Below, in pieces: positions 7,804 through 15,689 of a stretch of 64,000 bases of DNA (positions are counted from its first letter, which is position 1; every line of letters begins with the position of its first letter). Made by a program: the position numbers and the translations under genes. This DNA is from Propionibacterium acidifaciens DSM 21887 (GTDB taxonomy: Bacteria > Actinomycetota > Actinomycetes > Propionibacteriales > Propionibacteriaceae): positions 1 to 64,000 of the forward strand of contig NZ_AUFR01000008.1 in the NCBI RefSeq assembly GCF_000426605.1, written 5' to 3'. A model generated the notes under the pieces. It had not been told where the DNA came from and searched no databases. It saw only the letters and a program-made list of their open reading frames with translations.

Positions 7804-9312
7804 TCAGTACGCGAAGGACATCGGACGGTCGGCTCCGTCCGCGACGGGGTCGACCAGCTCGGGCAGGCCCTCGCGGATCGTCCGGATGAACAGCATGAGC
7901 ACGACGACCGCCACCGCCGCGTAGACGAGCGTGTAGAGGATCATCGTGAACAGCAGGTCGCCGGCGCCGTTGCCCGGCGAGACGCCCGCCGCTGTGGGCA
8001 GGACGCCGTAGACGAGCCACGGCTGACGGCCCATCTCGGTGAGGATCCAGCCGAAGGAGTTGGCGAACAGCGGCAGGAACGGCAGGCACACCATGACGGC
8101 GGTGAAGAATCGCCCGCCCCGGGGGACGCGCCCTGTGCGGGTGAGCCACAGCATGACGACGCCGACGAGGATGGCCAGGCAGCCGAGCCCGATCATGAGG
8201 CGGAAACTGCAGAAGTTCACCATGATGTTCGGCACGGGGTCGACGGGCATGCCCTTGAGCTCGGAGGCGAAGGCGTCCTGCAGCTGGTTGACCTCGCCGT
8301 CATCGGTCCGGTAGCCCTCGTCCAGGTACTGCTGGCGCAGGTCCTGGATGCCCTGGACGGTGGCGTTCGGGTCGTGTTGGGCGAGGACCGACAGGACATA
8401 GGGCACCTCGATGCTCAGCGCCTTGTGGTAGGTGGTCTGCTCGCCGTCGCCCTCGGTCGTGATGATGGCGACGACGGAGAACGGCGCCCCGTCCTCGGTC
8501 TCGGTGAGGCCCTCCGAGGCGGCCAGCTTCATGGGCTGGTAGCGGGTCTCGAGCTGGGCCTGCAGATCGCCGGAGACGAGGGTGACGAGGCCGGCGAACA
8601 GCAGCACCCAGGCGCCCAGCCGTGCGGACCTGCGCCAGGTGGCGGTGTCGGGCTCGACGCCGGCCTCGGCCTGGGCCGCACGGCGCTTGGCCGCCAGCCA
8701 CCAGCCGCTCACCCCGAGCAGGAGGGCGCCGGCCACCATGAGGGAGGCGCCGAGCTGGTGGGGCAGGGTCGCGAGGAAGAACGGGTTGGTGAGCACGTCG
8801 GTGAAGCTCGCCAGTTCGGCGCGTCCGGTGGCCTCGTTGTAGACCGCGCCGACAGGGTTCTGCATCCAGCAGTTGGCGGAGAGGATGAAGGCGGCCGAGG
8901 CGGTGGTGCCGATGGCGACCAGGTAGATGCAGGCAAGGTGCAGTCCCCTGGGCAGGCGGTTCCAGCCGAAGATCCACAGGCCGATGAAGGTCGACTCCAT
9001 GAAGAAGGCGACGAGCGCCTCGAGCGCGAGGGGGGCGCCGAAGATGTCGCCGACGAACCGGGAGAACTCCGACCAGTTCATGCCGAACTGGAACTCCTGC
9101 ACGATGCCGGTGACGACGCCGGCGGCGAAGTTGATGAGCATGAGTTTGGCGAAGAACTTCACCAGGCGCAGCCACTGGTCGTCCTTCGTGCGCAGCCATG
9201 CCGTCTGCATTCCCGCCATGAGCCAGGTGATGCCGATGGTGAGGGGGACGAAGAAGAAGTGGTAGACGGTGGTGATGCCGAACTGCCACCGCGAGAGAAC
9301 CTCAGCATCCAT
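7804..9312 (-). CDS. cydA: cytochrome bd ubiquinol/menaquinol oxidase subunit I
   Basis: A 502-residue CydA. The heme ligand His18 in WQFGITTVYHFFFVPLTIG corresponds to His19 of the E. coli enzyme. Family landmarks GMNWSEFSRFVGDIFG, FMESTFIGLWIFGWNRLP and PHQLGASLMVAG (second heme-ligand histidine) are present, and GRQPWLVYGVLPT lies near the C-terminus. The Q-loop between about 230 and 330 is of the short type. The ATG at 9312 is six bases after a TAGCCT box, so the cydAB mRNA is probably leaderless. First gene of cydAB, with cydDC downstream on the same strand. Confidence 0.96.
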   Translation of the reverse strand: MDAEVLSRWQFGITTVYHFFFVPLTIGITWLMAGMQTAWLRTKDDQWLRLVKFFAKLMLINFAAGVVTGIVQEFQFGMNWSEFSRFVGDIFGAPLALEALVAFFMESTFIGLWIFGWNRLPRGLHLACIYLVAIGTTASAAFILSANCWMQNPVGAVYNEATGRAELASFTDVLTNPFFLATLPHQLGASLMVAGALLLGVSGWWLAAKRRAAQAEAGVEPDTATWRRSARLGAWVLLFAGLVTLVSGDLQAQLETRYQPMKLAASEGLTETEDGAPFSVVAIITTEGDGEQTTYHKALSIEVPYVLSVLAQHDPNATVQGIQDLRQQYLDEGYRTDDGEVNQLQDAFASELKGMPVDPVPNIMVNFCSFRLMIGLGCLAILVGVVMLWLTRTGRVPRGGRFFTAVMVCLPFLPLFANSFGWILTEMGRQPWLVYGVLPTAAGVSPGNGAGDLLFTMILYTLVYAAVAVVVLMLFIRTIREGLPELVDPVADGADRPMSFAY

Positions 9313-9318
9313 GGACGC

Positions 9319-9324
9319 AGGCTA
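9319..9324 (-). promoter_or_regulatory. -10 box of leaderless cydA promoter
   Basis: TAGCCT (minus strand) followed by six bases and the cydA ATG. A possible -35, TTGCGT, lies 18 bases further upstream. Confidence 0.5.
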
Positions 9325-9683
9325 GGGCCCCGCGACACCCTGACGCAAAGCTCCGGAACAGGGCCGTTCGCGTCCGGCTGACGGATTCGCCCCGGATGAT
9401 CTCGACAGCCGTTTAATCATGGTCCCAGCCATGCAAAAGAATGGGTGACACGCCTTGTGACGAGGATTCCACCGGGGCGGTTCACCGGCCGCGAACGACG
9501 GCGGCCCGCACCCCGGGAACCGGCCGCTCCGGGGCGGCAGGTACGGGACCGGGGCACCGCGGGCGACTGCCCGCACTCGTCCACACCTCCGCCCGGATGG
9601 TGCGTGCGCGGCGGCCGGACGACCGCCCGCACCCCGTGCCCGCGACCGACCGCGGGGCCGGGACGCCATGAGCCCGGGGCGGC
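9325..9683. other. intergenic between cydA and exonuclease gene
   Basis: About 360 bases. The end near cydA carries its promoter. A slightly AT-richer patch (GTTTAATCATGG near 9411-9422) could be part of a regulatory site. The remainder is GC-rich and I see no gene in it. Confidence 0.45.
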
Positions 9684-10307
9684 TCAGGGCCGCGGGAGCA
9701 GCGGGGCGTCGTCGGGACCGACCAGGCCGACGGGCCAGGGGTAGTCCTCCGCCGGCCCGAGCTCCCGCTCCCACGGCGCCGGGCCGTCGAGCCCGTCGGT
9801 GATGCCCATGTAGACGCGGAACAGCTCGGCCGTGGCCCTGGCGTCCCCCAGGGCCGAGTGCGCGTGGTGCAGGCCGACGCCGGTGGCCCGGCAGCAGTCG
9901 GCGAGCTTGAACGTGGCCGGGCGGGGGCGCAGCAGGGCGCGCCCCAGGCGCATCGTGCAGGCCCGGGGCATCATCGGCCCCGGGAGCGGGACGCCGGCGC
10001 GACGCAGCTCGGCATCGAGGAAGGGCACGTCGAAGGAGGCGTTGTGGGCGACGACGAGACGCCCGCGCAGCTGCTCGACGAGGCGCCCGGCGATCTGCTC
10101 CATGGTCGGCGCGCCGGCGACGTCCTGCTCGGTGATGCGGTGCACGGCGGTGGCGCCGACGCTGCGCCCCGGCTGGACGAGCGTGCCCCACTCCCCCTGG
10201 CCCCGGCCGCGTCCGTCGAGCAGCACGACGCCGATCTCGACGATCCGGTCCCCCCGGCGTGGTGAGAAACCGGTGGTCTCGAGGTCGAGCACTGCGTATC
10301 CGGGCAT
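9684..10307 (-). CDS. DnaQ-family 3'-5' exonuclease (DNA polymerase III epsilon-like)
   Basis: A 207-residue DEDDh exonuclease. Exo I is LDLETTGF (Asp8, Glu10), Exo II is NASFDVPFLD (catalytic Asp near residue 100), and Exo III is HSALGDARATAELF (catalytic His and Asp near 155-160). These residues bind two metal ions and remove 3' nucleotides. There is no C-terminal alpha-binding extension, so this could be a stand-alone nuclease rather than the true replicative proofreader. The start is set at the ATG directly before GYAVLDLETTG; a longer in-frame extension upstream is arginine-rich and unlikely. Transcribed alone. Confidence 0.9.
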   Translation of the reverse strand: MPGYAVLDLETTGFSPRRGDRIVEIGVVLLDGRGRGQGEWGTLVQPGRSVGATAVHRITEQDVAGAPTMEQIAGRLVEQLRGRLVVAHNASFDVPFLDAELRRAGVPLPGPMMPRACTMRLGRALLRPRPATFKLADCCRATGVGLHHAHSALGDARATAELFRVYMGITDGLDGPAPWERELGPAEDYPWPVGLVGPDDAPLLPRP

Positions 10308-10466
10308 GGAACGATTCTTCCACCGAACCGGAAGCCCCCGTCGCCCCTCGTCATCGCGATTTCGACGCACCGGGGGCGATGGCATCGGCCGCCGTCGGGG
10401 CCCTTCGCGGCGCGCAGCCGGAGGATGCGAGGAACGGACGGCTCCCCCTGAACCGGCCCGTTCTCA

Positions 10467-10472
10467 TAAAAT
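10467..10472 (+). promoter_or_regulatory. candidate -10 (TAAAAT) before the 484-residue protein
   Basis: TAAAAT in a locally AT-rich patch (TTCTCATAAAATGAG) 30 bases before the ATG at 10502, followed by a CAGGAGAGG ribosome binding site. A good -35 is not evident. Confidence 0.4.
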
Positions 10473-10501
10473 GAGCACGCCACAGGAGAGGATCGATCGT
10501 C

Positions 10502-11956
10502 ATGAGTACACCCCAGCAACCAGGATCCGGCGGACCCGGGCAGAACGGGCCCTGGATGGACCAGCCGCCCCAGCCCGCCAACGGATGGCAGCCCGGCGGC
10601 GCCCCGCCCCAGGGCCCCGGCGGCCAGAATCCCCAGGGCTGGCAGCAGCCTCAGCCAGGCGGTCAGCCGCCCCAGCACGACGGCCAGCAGCCCCAGTCGC
10701 CCTACGGGCAGTCCGCGGCCTTCGCCGCGCAGGGTCCGCAGGGCCCCGCGCAGCCCGGCCCGGGCCAGCCGAACGCCTTCCCCGGCCAGCCCGCCGGCCC
10801 CCAGGGTCAGCCCGGCCCCGGCCAGCCGAACGCCTTCCCCGGCCAGCCCGCCGGCCCCCAGGGTCAGCCCGGCCCCGGCCAGCCGAACGCCTTCCCCGGC
10901 CAGGGCACCGCCTTCGCCGCCCCCGGCGCCGCATTCCCGGGAGGCCTGCAGACGGGCTCGGCGACGAAGCCGAAGTCCAGGAAACTCGCCATCATCATCG
11001 GCAGCATCGTTCTCGCGCTCATCATCGGCACGGTGATCGCCATCGTCCTCGCCGCCGGGGGATCCGACCAGACGAAGGCCAAGAAGACAGTCACCGATTA
11101 TCTCACCGCCGTCTCCGAGGGCAACGCCAGCAAGGCCAAGGACTACCTGTCGAACAGCCTCGATGACACCTCGCTGCTCACCGACGACGTGCTGAAGGAC
11201 TCGCTCTCGCGCGCCCCGATCTCCAACATCGTCGTGAGCGACGCGGCCCAGGGGCCCACCAACTACGAGTTCGACGTGCCCGCCACCTACACGATCGGCG
11301 ACAAGGACGTCTCGACCACCTTCGAAGTCGACTTCTTCTCCAAGAAACCGGTCATCGCCACCAGCTCGTACCTCTCGTTGTCCTCGTTCGACGGCGTCAC
11401 CGTCACGGTCAACGGCACCGCCCCCAGCAGCACCTCGCCGTACGTCTTCCCCGGCGACTACAAGGTCTCCACCGACCACCAGTACCTGACGATCAACGGC
11501 AGCGACATGCAGGCCTACGACCCCGCAGACGGCTACGTGAGCGGTTCGGACCTCGAGCTGGCCGTCTCCGACGCCGGCGTCCAGATGTTCCGCCAGAAGG
11601 TCATCTCCGAGGCCCAGGCCTGCCTGGCTTCGACGAAGATCGACCCCGGGTGCGGCGCGAAGCTGGCGGATCTGGACGACGGCTCGCAGATCAAGGAGGA
11701 CTCGGTGCACCGCACCCAGGACGCCGAGAACGCCGCCAAGCTGCAGTCGGTGACCCCCGAGCCCGGCATCACGACGCCGACCGTCATCAAGGCCGATTAC
11801 TACGATCTCGGCAAGATGGACATCACCGCCTCCTGCGGCAAGGACGGCAACTGGAGCAACTGCGAGCTGTACGGCTTCGGCTCCGGCTCGGGCATGTACT
11901 TCGGCTCCCCGTCCATCGACCTCAACGATCCCGACCTCAAGGTCGTCTGGGGGTGA
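10502..11956 (+). CDS. membrane-anchored protein with Pro/Gln/Gly-rich cytoplasmic repeats
   Basis: A 484-residue protein in three parts. Residues 1-155 are low-complexity Gly/Pro/Gln with 19-residue tandem repeats (QPGPGQPNAFPGQ core). One membrane helix follows at about 160-185 (LAIIIGSIVLALIIGTVIAIV). The exported region starts with KKTVTDYLTAVSEGNASKAKDYLS, which resembles NTF2-like DUF4878 domains, and ends in a domain with a conserved Cys pair (CGKDGNWSNC). Orientation would be cytoplasmic tail and extracellular C-domain. Such proteins are common in actinobacteria and mostly uncharacterised; no function is assigned. A good ribosome binding site and the length make the start secure. Confidence 0.8.
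   Translation: MSTPQQPGSGGPGQNGPWMDQPPQPANGWQPGGAPPQGPGGQNPQGWQQPQPGGQPPQHDGQQPQSPYGQSAAFAAQGPQGPAQPGPGQPNAFPGQPAGPQGQPGPGQPNAFPGQPAGPQGQPGPGQPNAFPGQGTAFAAPGAAFPGGLQTGSATKPKSRKLAIIIGSIVLALIIGTVIAIVLAAGGSDQTKAKKTVTDYLTAVSEGNASKAKDYLSNSLDDTSLLTDDVLKDSLSRAPISNIVVSDAAQGPTNYEFDVPATYTIGDKDVSTTFEVDFFSKKPVIATSSYLSLSSFDGVTVTVNGTAPSSTSPYVFPGDYKVSTDHQYLTINGSDMQAYDPADGYVSGSDLELAVSDAGVQMFRQKVISEAQACLASTKIDPGCGAKLADLDDGSQIKEDSVHRTQDAENAAKLQSVTPEPGITTPTVIKADYYDLGKMDITASCGKDGNWSNCELYGFGSGSGMYFGSPSIDLNDPDLKVVWG
10751..10903 (+). repeat. 57-bp in-frame tandem repeat, 2.7 copies
   Basis: Units begin at 10751, 10808 and 10865, each opening with CAGCCCGG; the third stops after 39 bases. They encode a 19-residue Gly/Pro/Gln unit. 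Near identity of the copies implies recent duplication or ongoing copy-number change. Confidence 0.9.
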
Positions 11957-12006
11957 TCGGGCCCTCGTGCACCGTTCCGCGCACGGGGCAGTGCTGACGC
12001 CTGCCC

Positions 12007-12081
12007 TTCCCCTGCTCCCACCTCACTTTTCTGCTGACACCCGGGACATGTCCGAGGTGAGAACGCAAAGGTGAGGCGGGA
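12007..12081 (+). repeat. dispersed palindromic repeat, copy A
   Basis: About 75 bases starting TTCCCCTGCTCCCACCTCAC and ending GGTGAGGCGGGA. The ends form an imperfect inverted repeat (CCCACCTCAC against GTGAGGCGGG), with an ACCCGGG core between. A clearly related copy in the opposite orientation lies at 63918-64000. It sits between the 484-residue gene and the FKBP gene and does not appear to encode protein. It looks like a REP/MITE-type element. Confidence 0.6.
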
Positions 12082-12165
12082 ACGCGCAAGTGGAACGCAA
12101 AAGCGGGGCGGGGACGAGGAGGACGCCGCGCGAAGGGCGCAGCGACCATGCTTCGCCTCCCCCGG

Positions 12166-12253
12166 CCCGCACCCCATGCCCCGGGCTGTGCCCTGACCGA
12201 CCACGTCGAGTGCGATGGACAGAGCCCCGCACCCCATGCCCTAGGCTGTGCTC
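12166..12253 (+). repeat. 28-bp direct repeat at 60-bp spacing upstream of FKBP gene
   Basis: CCCGCACCCCATGCC followed by CNNGGCTGTGC occurs at 12166 and again at 12226. The second copy carries TAGGCT, the likely -10 box for the FKBP gene; the first carries CGGGCT at the same place and should be inactive. Confidence 0.7.
12242..12247 (+). promoter_or_regulatory. -10 box of leaderless FKBP promoter
   Basis: TAGGCT, seven bases, then ATG at 12255. No Shine-Dalgarno sequence precedes the ATG, consistent with leaderless initiation. Confidence 0.5.
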
Positions 12254-12254
12254 C

Positions 12255-12629
12255 ATGACGAACCCCACGAAACCCGACGTCGTCCTGCCCTCCACCGTTC
12301 CCACCAGCCTCGTCGTCGAGGACCTCGTCGAGGGCGACGGCGACGAGGCCGCCAACGGCGCGCTCGTCGACGTCCACTACGTGGGGGTCGCATTGAGCAC
12401 CGGCGCCGAGTTCGACTCGAGTTACGACCGCGGCGACCCGCTGACCTTCCGGCTCGGCGCCGGCCAGGTCATCTCCGGCTGGGACCGCGGTGTGCGCGGC
12501 ATGCGAGAGGGCGGACGCCGTCAGCTCACCATCCCTCCGCACATGGGTTACGGCGCCCGCGGCATCGACGGCGTGATCAAGCCGGACGAGACCCTCGTGT
12601 TCGTCTGCGATCTCGTGGGCGTCCACTGA
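12255..12629 (+). CDS. FKBP-type peptidyl-prolyl cis-trans isomerase
   Basis: A 124-residue single-domain FKBP. The order VDVHYVGVALSTGAEFDSSYDRGDPLTFRLGAGQVISGWDRGVRGMREGGRR then IPPHMGYGARG is the complete FKBP fold. The VISGW motif, the FDSSYDRG segment and the MGYGA segment line the active site. It catalyses proline isomerisation during protein folding. There is no signal peptide, so it is cytoplasmic. The ATG fits the leaderless promoter; upstream in-frame extension is rejected. It is monocistronic. Confidence 0.94.
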   Translation: MTNPTKPDVVLPSTVPTSLVVEDLVEGDGDEAANGALVDVHYVGVALSTGAEFDSSYDRGDPLTFRLGAGQVISGWDRGVRGMREGGRRQLTIPPHMGYGARGIDGVIKPDETLVFVCDLVGVH

Positions 12630-13248
12630 AACCCGTTCACAGCGCCGATGAACCGAGTCATGCCATGACCAGGGGCTGCTCCTCGCTGGACCTCCTGCGA
12701 ACAGGCCCCACCGGGTTGAGGAGGCTGACGAGCAGCGGGCGGGGGAGGGGCCCGGACGAGCGGTACGCCCCGCCGAACGGTCTGCGGAGAGCGCCCGGCG
12801 AGCCGGACGACCGACGCACGGCTGCGGAGCCCGGCAGCGGAACGACGGCCGATGCACGAGGACGCCGACGCGAGAACATCGCGTAAGAAAGGCTCGTCCT
12901 GATGGCAGCGGGATGACGTCCGTCGCTCGAGGACCCCGACCGTCCGGGGAGACGATCCGAAGAAGAAGCGGTGGGCTCGGCGCATCCGATCTCGCCGAGC
13001 CCACCCCGCCGCCCGATCACGGGGAGCCGGGCATGCCCCTGGGCCCGTCCCCACGAGCGGCGCTCCGCGCGGTGCGCGGAGCCGGGTTCCCCGATCCACA
13101 GGAGGGAACCTCATCTTGTGGGAGCCGGGCGTCGATCCGAGACTCCGCGCCCGACCCACTGGCAGTGATGATGACTCGTCAATGCTGGGGCTTCCTTCGA
13201 GACTCCGTTGAGTCCTCTGTGAGAACGGGGCCCGTCGGCCCCGGACTC
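12630..13248. other. intergenic, no gene seen, two hairpins
   Basis: About 620 bases with no believable coding sequence. It holds a strong hairpin (12971-13006, listed separately) and a smaller one at 13062-13082 (GCTCCGCGC, three-base loop, GCGCGGAGC). A structured RNA cannot be excluded, but I recognise none. Confidence 0.45.
12971..13006. terminator. hairpin with 13-bp perfect arms
   Basis: GGTGGGCTCGGCG, ten-base loop, CGCCGAGCCCACC. On the minus strand it is followed by a CTTCTTCTTC run. It could end transcription from the decayed regulator gene (minus strand) or from the FKBP side. Confidence 0.55.
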
Positions 13249-14248
13249 TCAGCGATGACGCAGCTGGGTGACCGTGGCCGTGCCGCCGTCGCCCCGCGAT
13301 GAGTCCACGCGGGGATGAAAGGAGCGTCGAGGGCCGCGAACCGGTTCCCGGAGTGCTCCGCGGCATCGGGAGGGGGCGTCATGACGGTGGTGACCAGCCG
13401 GTGGGCGGGCTCGTCCGGACCGCTCAGGGCATTGACCCAGCCCTCCCCCGCGTCGACGTCGAGGGAGCGGCCCAGCGGAGCGGCCATCACGGCCCCGAGC
13501 GTGATGATGTCGTGCAGGACGAGGGCCTCGGCCAGCGAGCGCACCAACGGCTCGCACGCTCCGATCCCCTTCTCGACCAGCCGGTGCTGCATGATCCGGC
13601 AGAGCCCGCCCAGCTGGTGGACGAACTCGTAGTCGTAACGCGTCGACCACGGCTCGGGAAGGGTCCGTCGGATGTGGCTCTTCCCGAGTTCGCCGAGACG
13701 GGCCCCTCAGGGCAGTTCGGCGAGGCCCTCCAGGTCCTCGGTGAGGGAGCGATCGCAGGGATCGGCGCCGAGGGCGAAGCAGCGCGCAGCGTCCTCGCCG
13801 AGGGCCGCCACGAGCAGCGATGAGCAGCCCTCCCCAGGGCGAAGGGGATGTCGTCCCATTCCGGGAGGCCGAGTCGTCCTCCTGCGCCCCGCATGACGGC
13901 GTCGAGGGTCTCCGGATCCTCCCAGGCGCGACGGATGGCCTCCTCGCCTCCTCGTCATCGCTGTCGAGGGGGCCGAGCAGCTCGGGATCGTCCAGCCATG
14001 CGGGCCCGGAGCGGGCATTCGGCCGCTCCCACCCCAGCCCCAGGGCCCGCCACACCGCGGGCTGCCTGTCCTCCCGCACCCGGGTGCGCCCCCTGCTCGT
14101 GGTTGCGCCGACTCTGCTCGGAGACCTCGGCGCGCCGGGCCATCTCCCGGGTCGACGGACCGGGTTCCCCGCGCCGGGCTCGCATCGCCACGGCGATGTC
14201 CGGGTCGTCGGGTTCGTGATGCACGGATTTCATGCTCCTACGGCTCAT
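13249..14248 (-). pseudogene. XRE-like helix-turn-helix regulator, multiply frameshifted
   Basis: One protein can be followed across three frames. It starts MSRRSMKSVHHEPDDPD (AGGAG seven bases upstream), then an HTH (STREMARRAEVSEQS), then REDRQPAVWRALGLGWE, then AIRRAWEDPETLDAVMRG, then SSLLVAALGEDAARCFALGA, then HQLGGLCRIMQHRLVEKGIG. Visible lesions: an extra C in the run at 14089-14093; a tandem 8-bp duplication GCCTCCTC at 13938-13945 and 13946-13953; a one-base loss in the C run near 13832; an in-frame TGA at 13707-13709; probably another shift near 13300. It was presumably a DNA-binding regulator. Confidence 0.75.
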
Positions 14249-14438
14249 GCCCATGCTCCTGCGCGATCCTTCGGATGGTTCGCGTCTCGCCCGAGGGGGT
14301 CCGACATGCCCGCGGGGCCCACGCCGGCCAAGAGCGCGCCAGCAGACGATGCGGGAGTCCCCGGGGGAGTCACAGGGAACTCCCCCGGCCGCTCGGGCGG
14401 CCCCGGTGGCCCGGGCCGTCGGGACCGCCGCGGCCGGC

Positions 14439-15164
14439 TCAGCGTTGCAGCATCCCAACGGCCTGCTCGCCCGTCCAGCTGTACTCGGTCATCTCGATGA
14501 CGCGCGAGGGCGCCAGCTCCTCGCCCCAGCCGATGCCGGCGCAGGAGACGGCGACGGCGATGCAGGCGTCCTGGAGCCCGGGCACCAGCCACTCGGGCTC
14601 GGCCTGCTCGTTGACCAGCTCGTCGAACTCGTGGTGGTCGCCGGCGATGGCGGCGCGGACGGTGAGCATGGCGTAGGCCCGGGCGGCGACCTCGGACTGC
14701 TCCTGCGACTCCGTCACCAGACGCTGGCCCAGCACCGTGGCCACGAGGTGGGGCAGCTGCTCGGGGGTCAGGCCGGCGCCCTGCTCGGCGAGCCAGTCCG
14801 GCACGAGGACGGGCTCGCCGGAGTCGACGGCGGCGCGCATGCGCCTGCCCAGGTCGGTGAGCATGCTGCAGGCCAGCGTCAGGGCGCCCACGAACTGGCA
14901 GACGAAGGTGACGCCGTAGGTGAGCCAGTTGCTCTCGTCCGAATCGCCGACGCCCTCGCCGGCCTCGACGGCCCGCGCGTCGGCCAGCAGCACGTCCCTG
15001 TTGAGCCGCCAGGCCTCCTCCCAGGGGATCGTCACGGAGTAGGGCTGGTAATGGATCTCGCCGTTCTCGTCCGGCGCGGGCGCGGGCACGGGTTCGGCGT
15101 CCGGGTCGCCCCACCACCGCCCCGTGACCGGGTAGGCGATCTTCTTGTCGTGGCTCATGCTCAT
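14439..15164 (-). CDS. hypothetical actinobacterial protein
   Basis: A 241-residue protein I do not recognise. It begins MSMSHDKKIAYPVTGRWWGDPDAEP. The middle is helical with small and hydrophobic residues (WLTYGVTFVCQFVGALTLACSMLTDLG), and it ends ELAPSRVIEMTEYSWTGEQA. There is no signal peptide; one weakly hydrophobic helix near 85-110 is probably buried rather than membrane-spanning. The ATG at 15164 follows AAGGG by seven bases; a GTG at 15179 is an alternative. Codon use is typical of the chromosome, so it is likely an expressed core gene. It sits between a decayed regulator and a divergent cupin gene, which says little about its role. Confidence 0.7.
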   Translation of the reverse strand: MSMSHDKKIAYPVTGRWWGDPDAEPVPAPAPDENGEIHYQPYSVTIPWEEAWRLNRDVLLADARAVEAGEGVGDSDESNWLTYGVTFVCQFVGALTLACSMLTDLGRRMRAAVDSGEPVLVPDWLAEQGAGLTPEQLPHLVATVLGQRLVTESQEQSEVAARAYAMLTVRAAIAGDHHEFDELVNEQAEPEWLVPGLQDACIAVAVSCAGIGWGEELAPSRVIEMTEYSWTGEQAVGMLQR

Positions 15165-15344
15165 GGTCGGGCCCTTCACGTGCGGGAACTCGCGGGGTGC
15201 GGATCACCGGCCGCCGGGACGTCCGCAGCGCCGAGACTACCGGGCGGGTCCCGGTCGGGCCTCGGAGGGGCGCCGGCTTGCCCCCGCCGGCGGGCCGGGG
15301 GAGGCTGGACCCAGGGCACTCGGACGGCGCCGAGGAGGGCGGTC

Positions 15345-15689
15345 ATGGACGAACGGATCATCACCATCGCGGATCATGCGCGCAGCAGCGAGGAGGCGGC
15401 GGTCAAGACCGTCCTCCACAGCACCGACACGAGCAGCACCTCGGTGTGGGTCGTCCGGCCCGGTCAGCAGGTGCGGCTGCACAGGCACCACCACGCCGGC
15501 GACGTGTGGGTCTGTCTGGCCGGCACCGGTCTCTACCATCCCGGGCCCGGCGTCGACGTGCCGCTGCGCGCCGGCCAGGTGGCCGTGGCCCCGAAGGAGG
15601 CCTGCCACGGGCTGACCAACACCGGCGACGAGGACGTCGTCTTCGTCAGCGTCTGCCCCGAGACGAGCAACTACGAGCCGATCGACTGA
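15345..15689 (+). CDS. single-domain cupin protein
   Basis: A 114-residue cupin-2 beta-barrel. Motif 1 is LHRHHHAGDVWVCLAGTG (three consecutive histidines plus Asp as possible metal ligands). Motif 2 is around GQVAVAPKEACHGLTNTG with its histidine. The fold usually binds a metal and a small molecule; substrate is unknown. GAGGAGGGCGG precedes the ATG at 15345. Its last 19 bases overlap the convergent histidine kinase gene. It is not obviously linked to the kinase cassette, being on the other strand. Confidence 0.85.
   Translation: MDERIITIADHARSSEEAAVKTVLHSTDTSSTSVWVVRPGQQVRLHRHHHAGDVWVCLAGTGLYHPGPGVDVPLRAGQVAVAPKEACHGLTNTGDEDVVFVSVCPETSNYEPID

Noticed and set aside
12658-13020. Open minus-strand frame of about 120 codons
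   Set aside because: Arg/Ser/Pro-rich, no ribosome binding site, crosses a strong hairpin; no sign of coding.
13021-13041. GGGGAGCCGGGCATGCC repeated at 13021 and 18478
   Set aside because: Seventeen identical GC-rich bases in two spacers; too short and low-complexity to call a repeat family.
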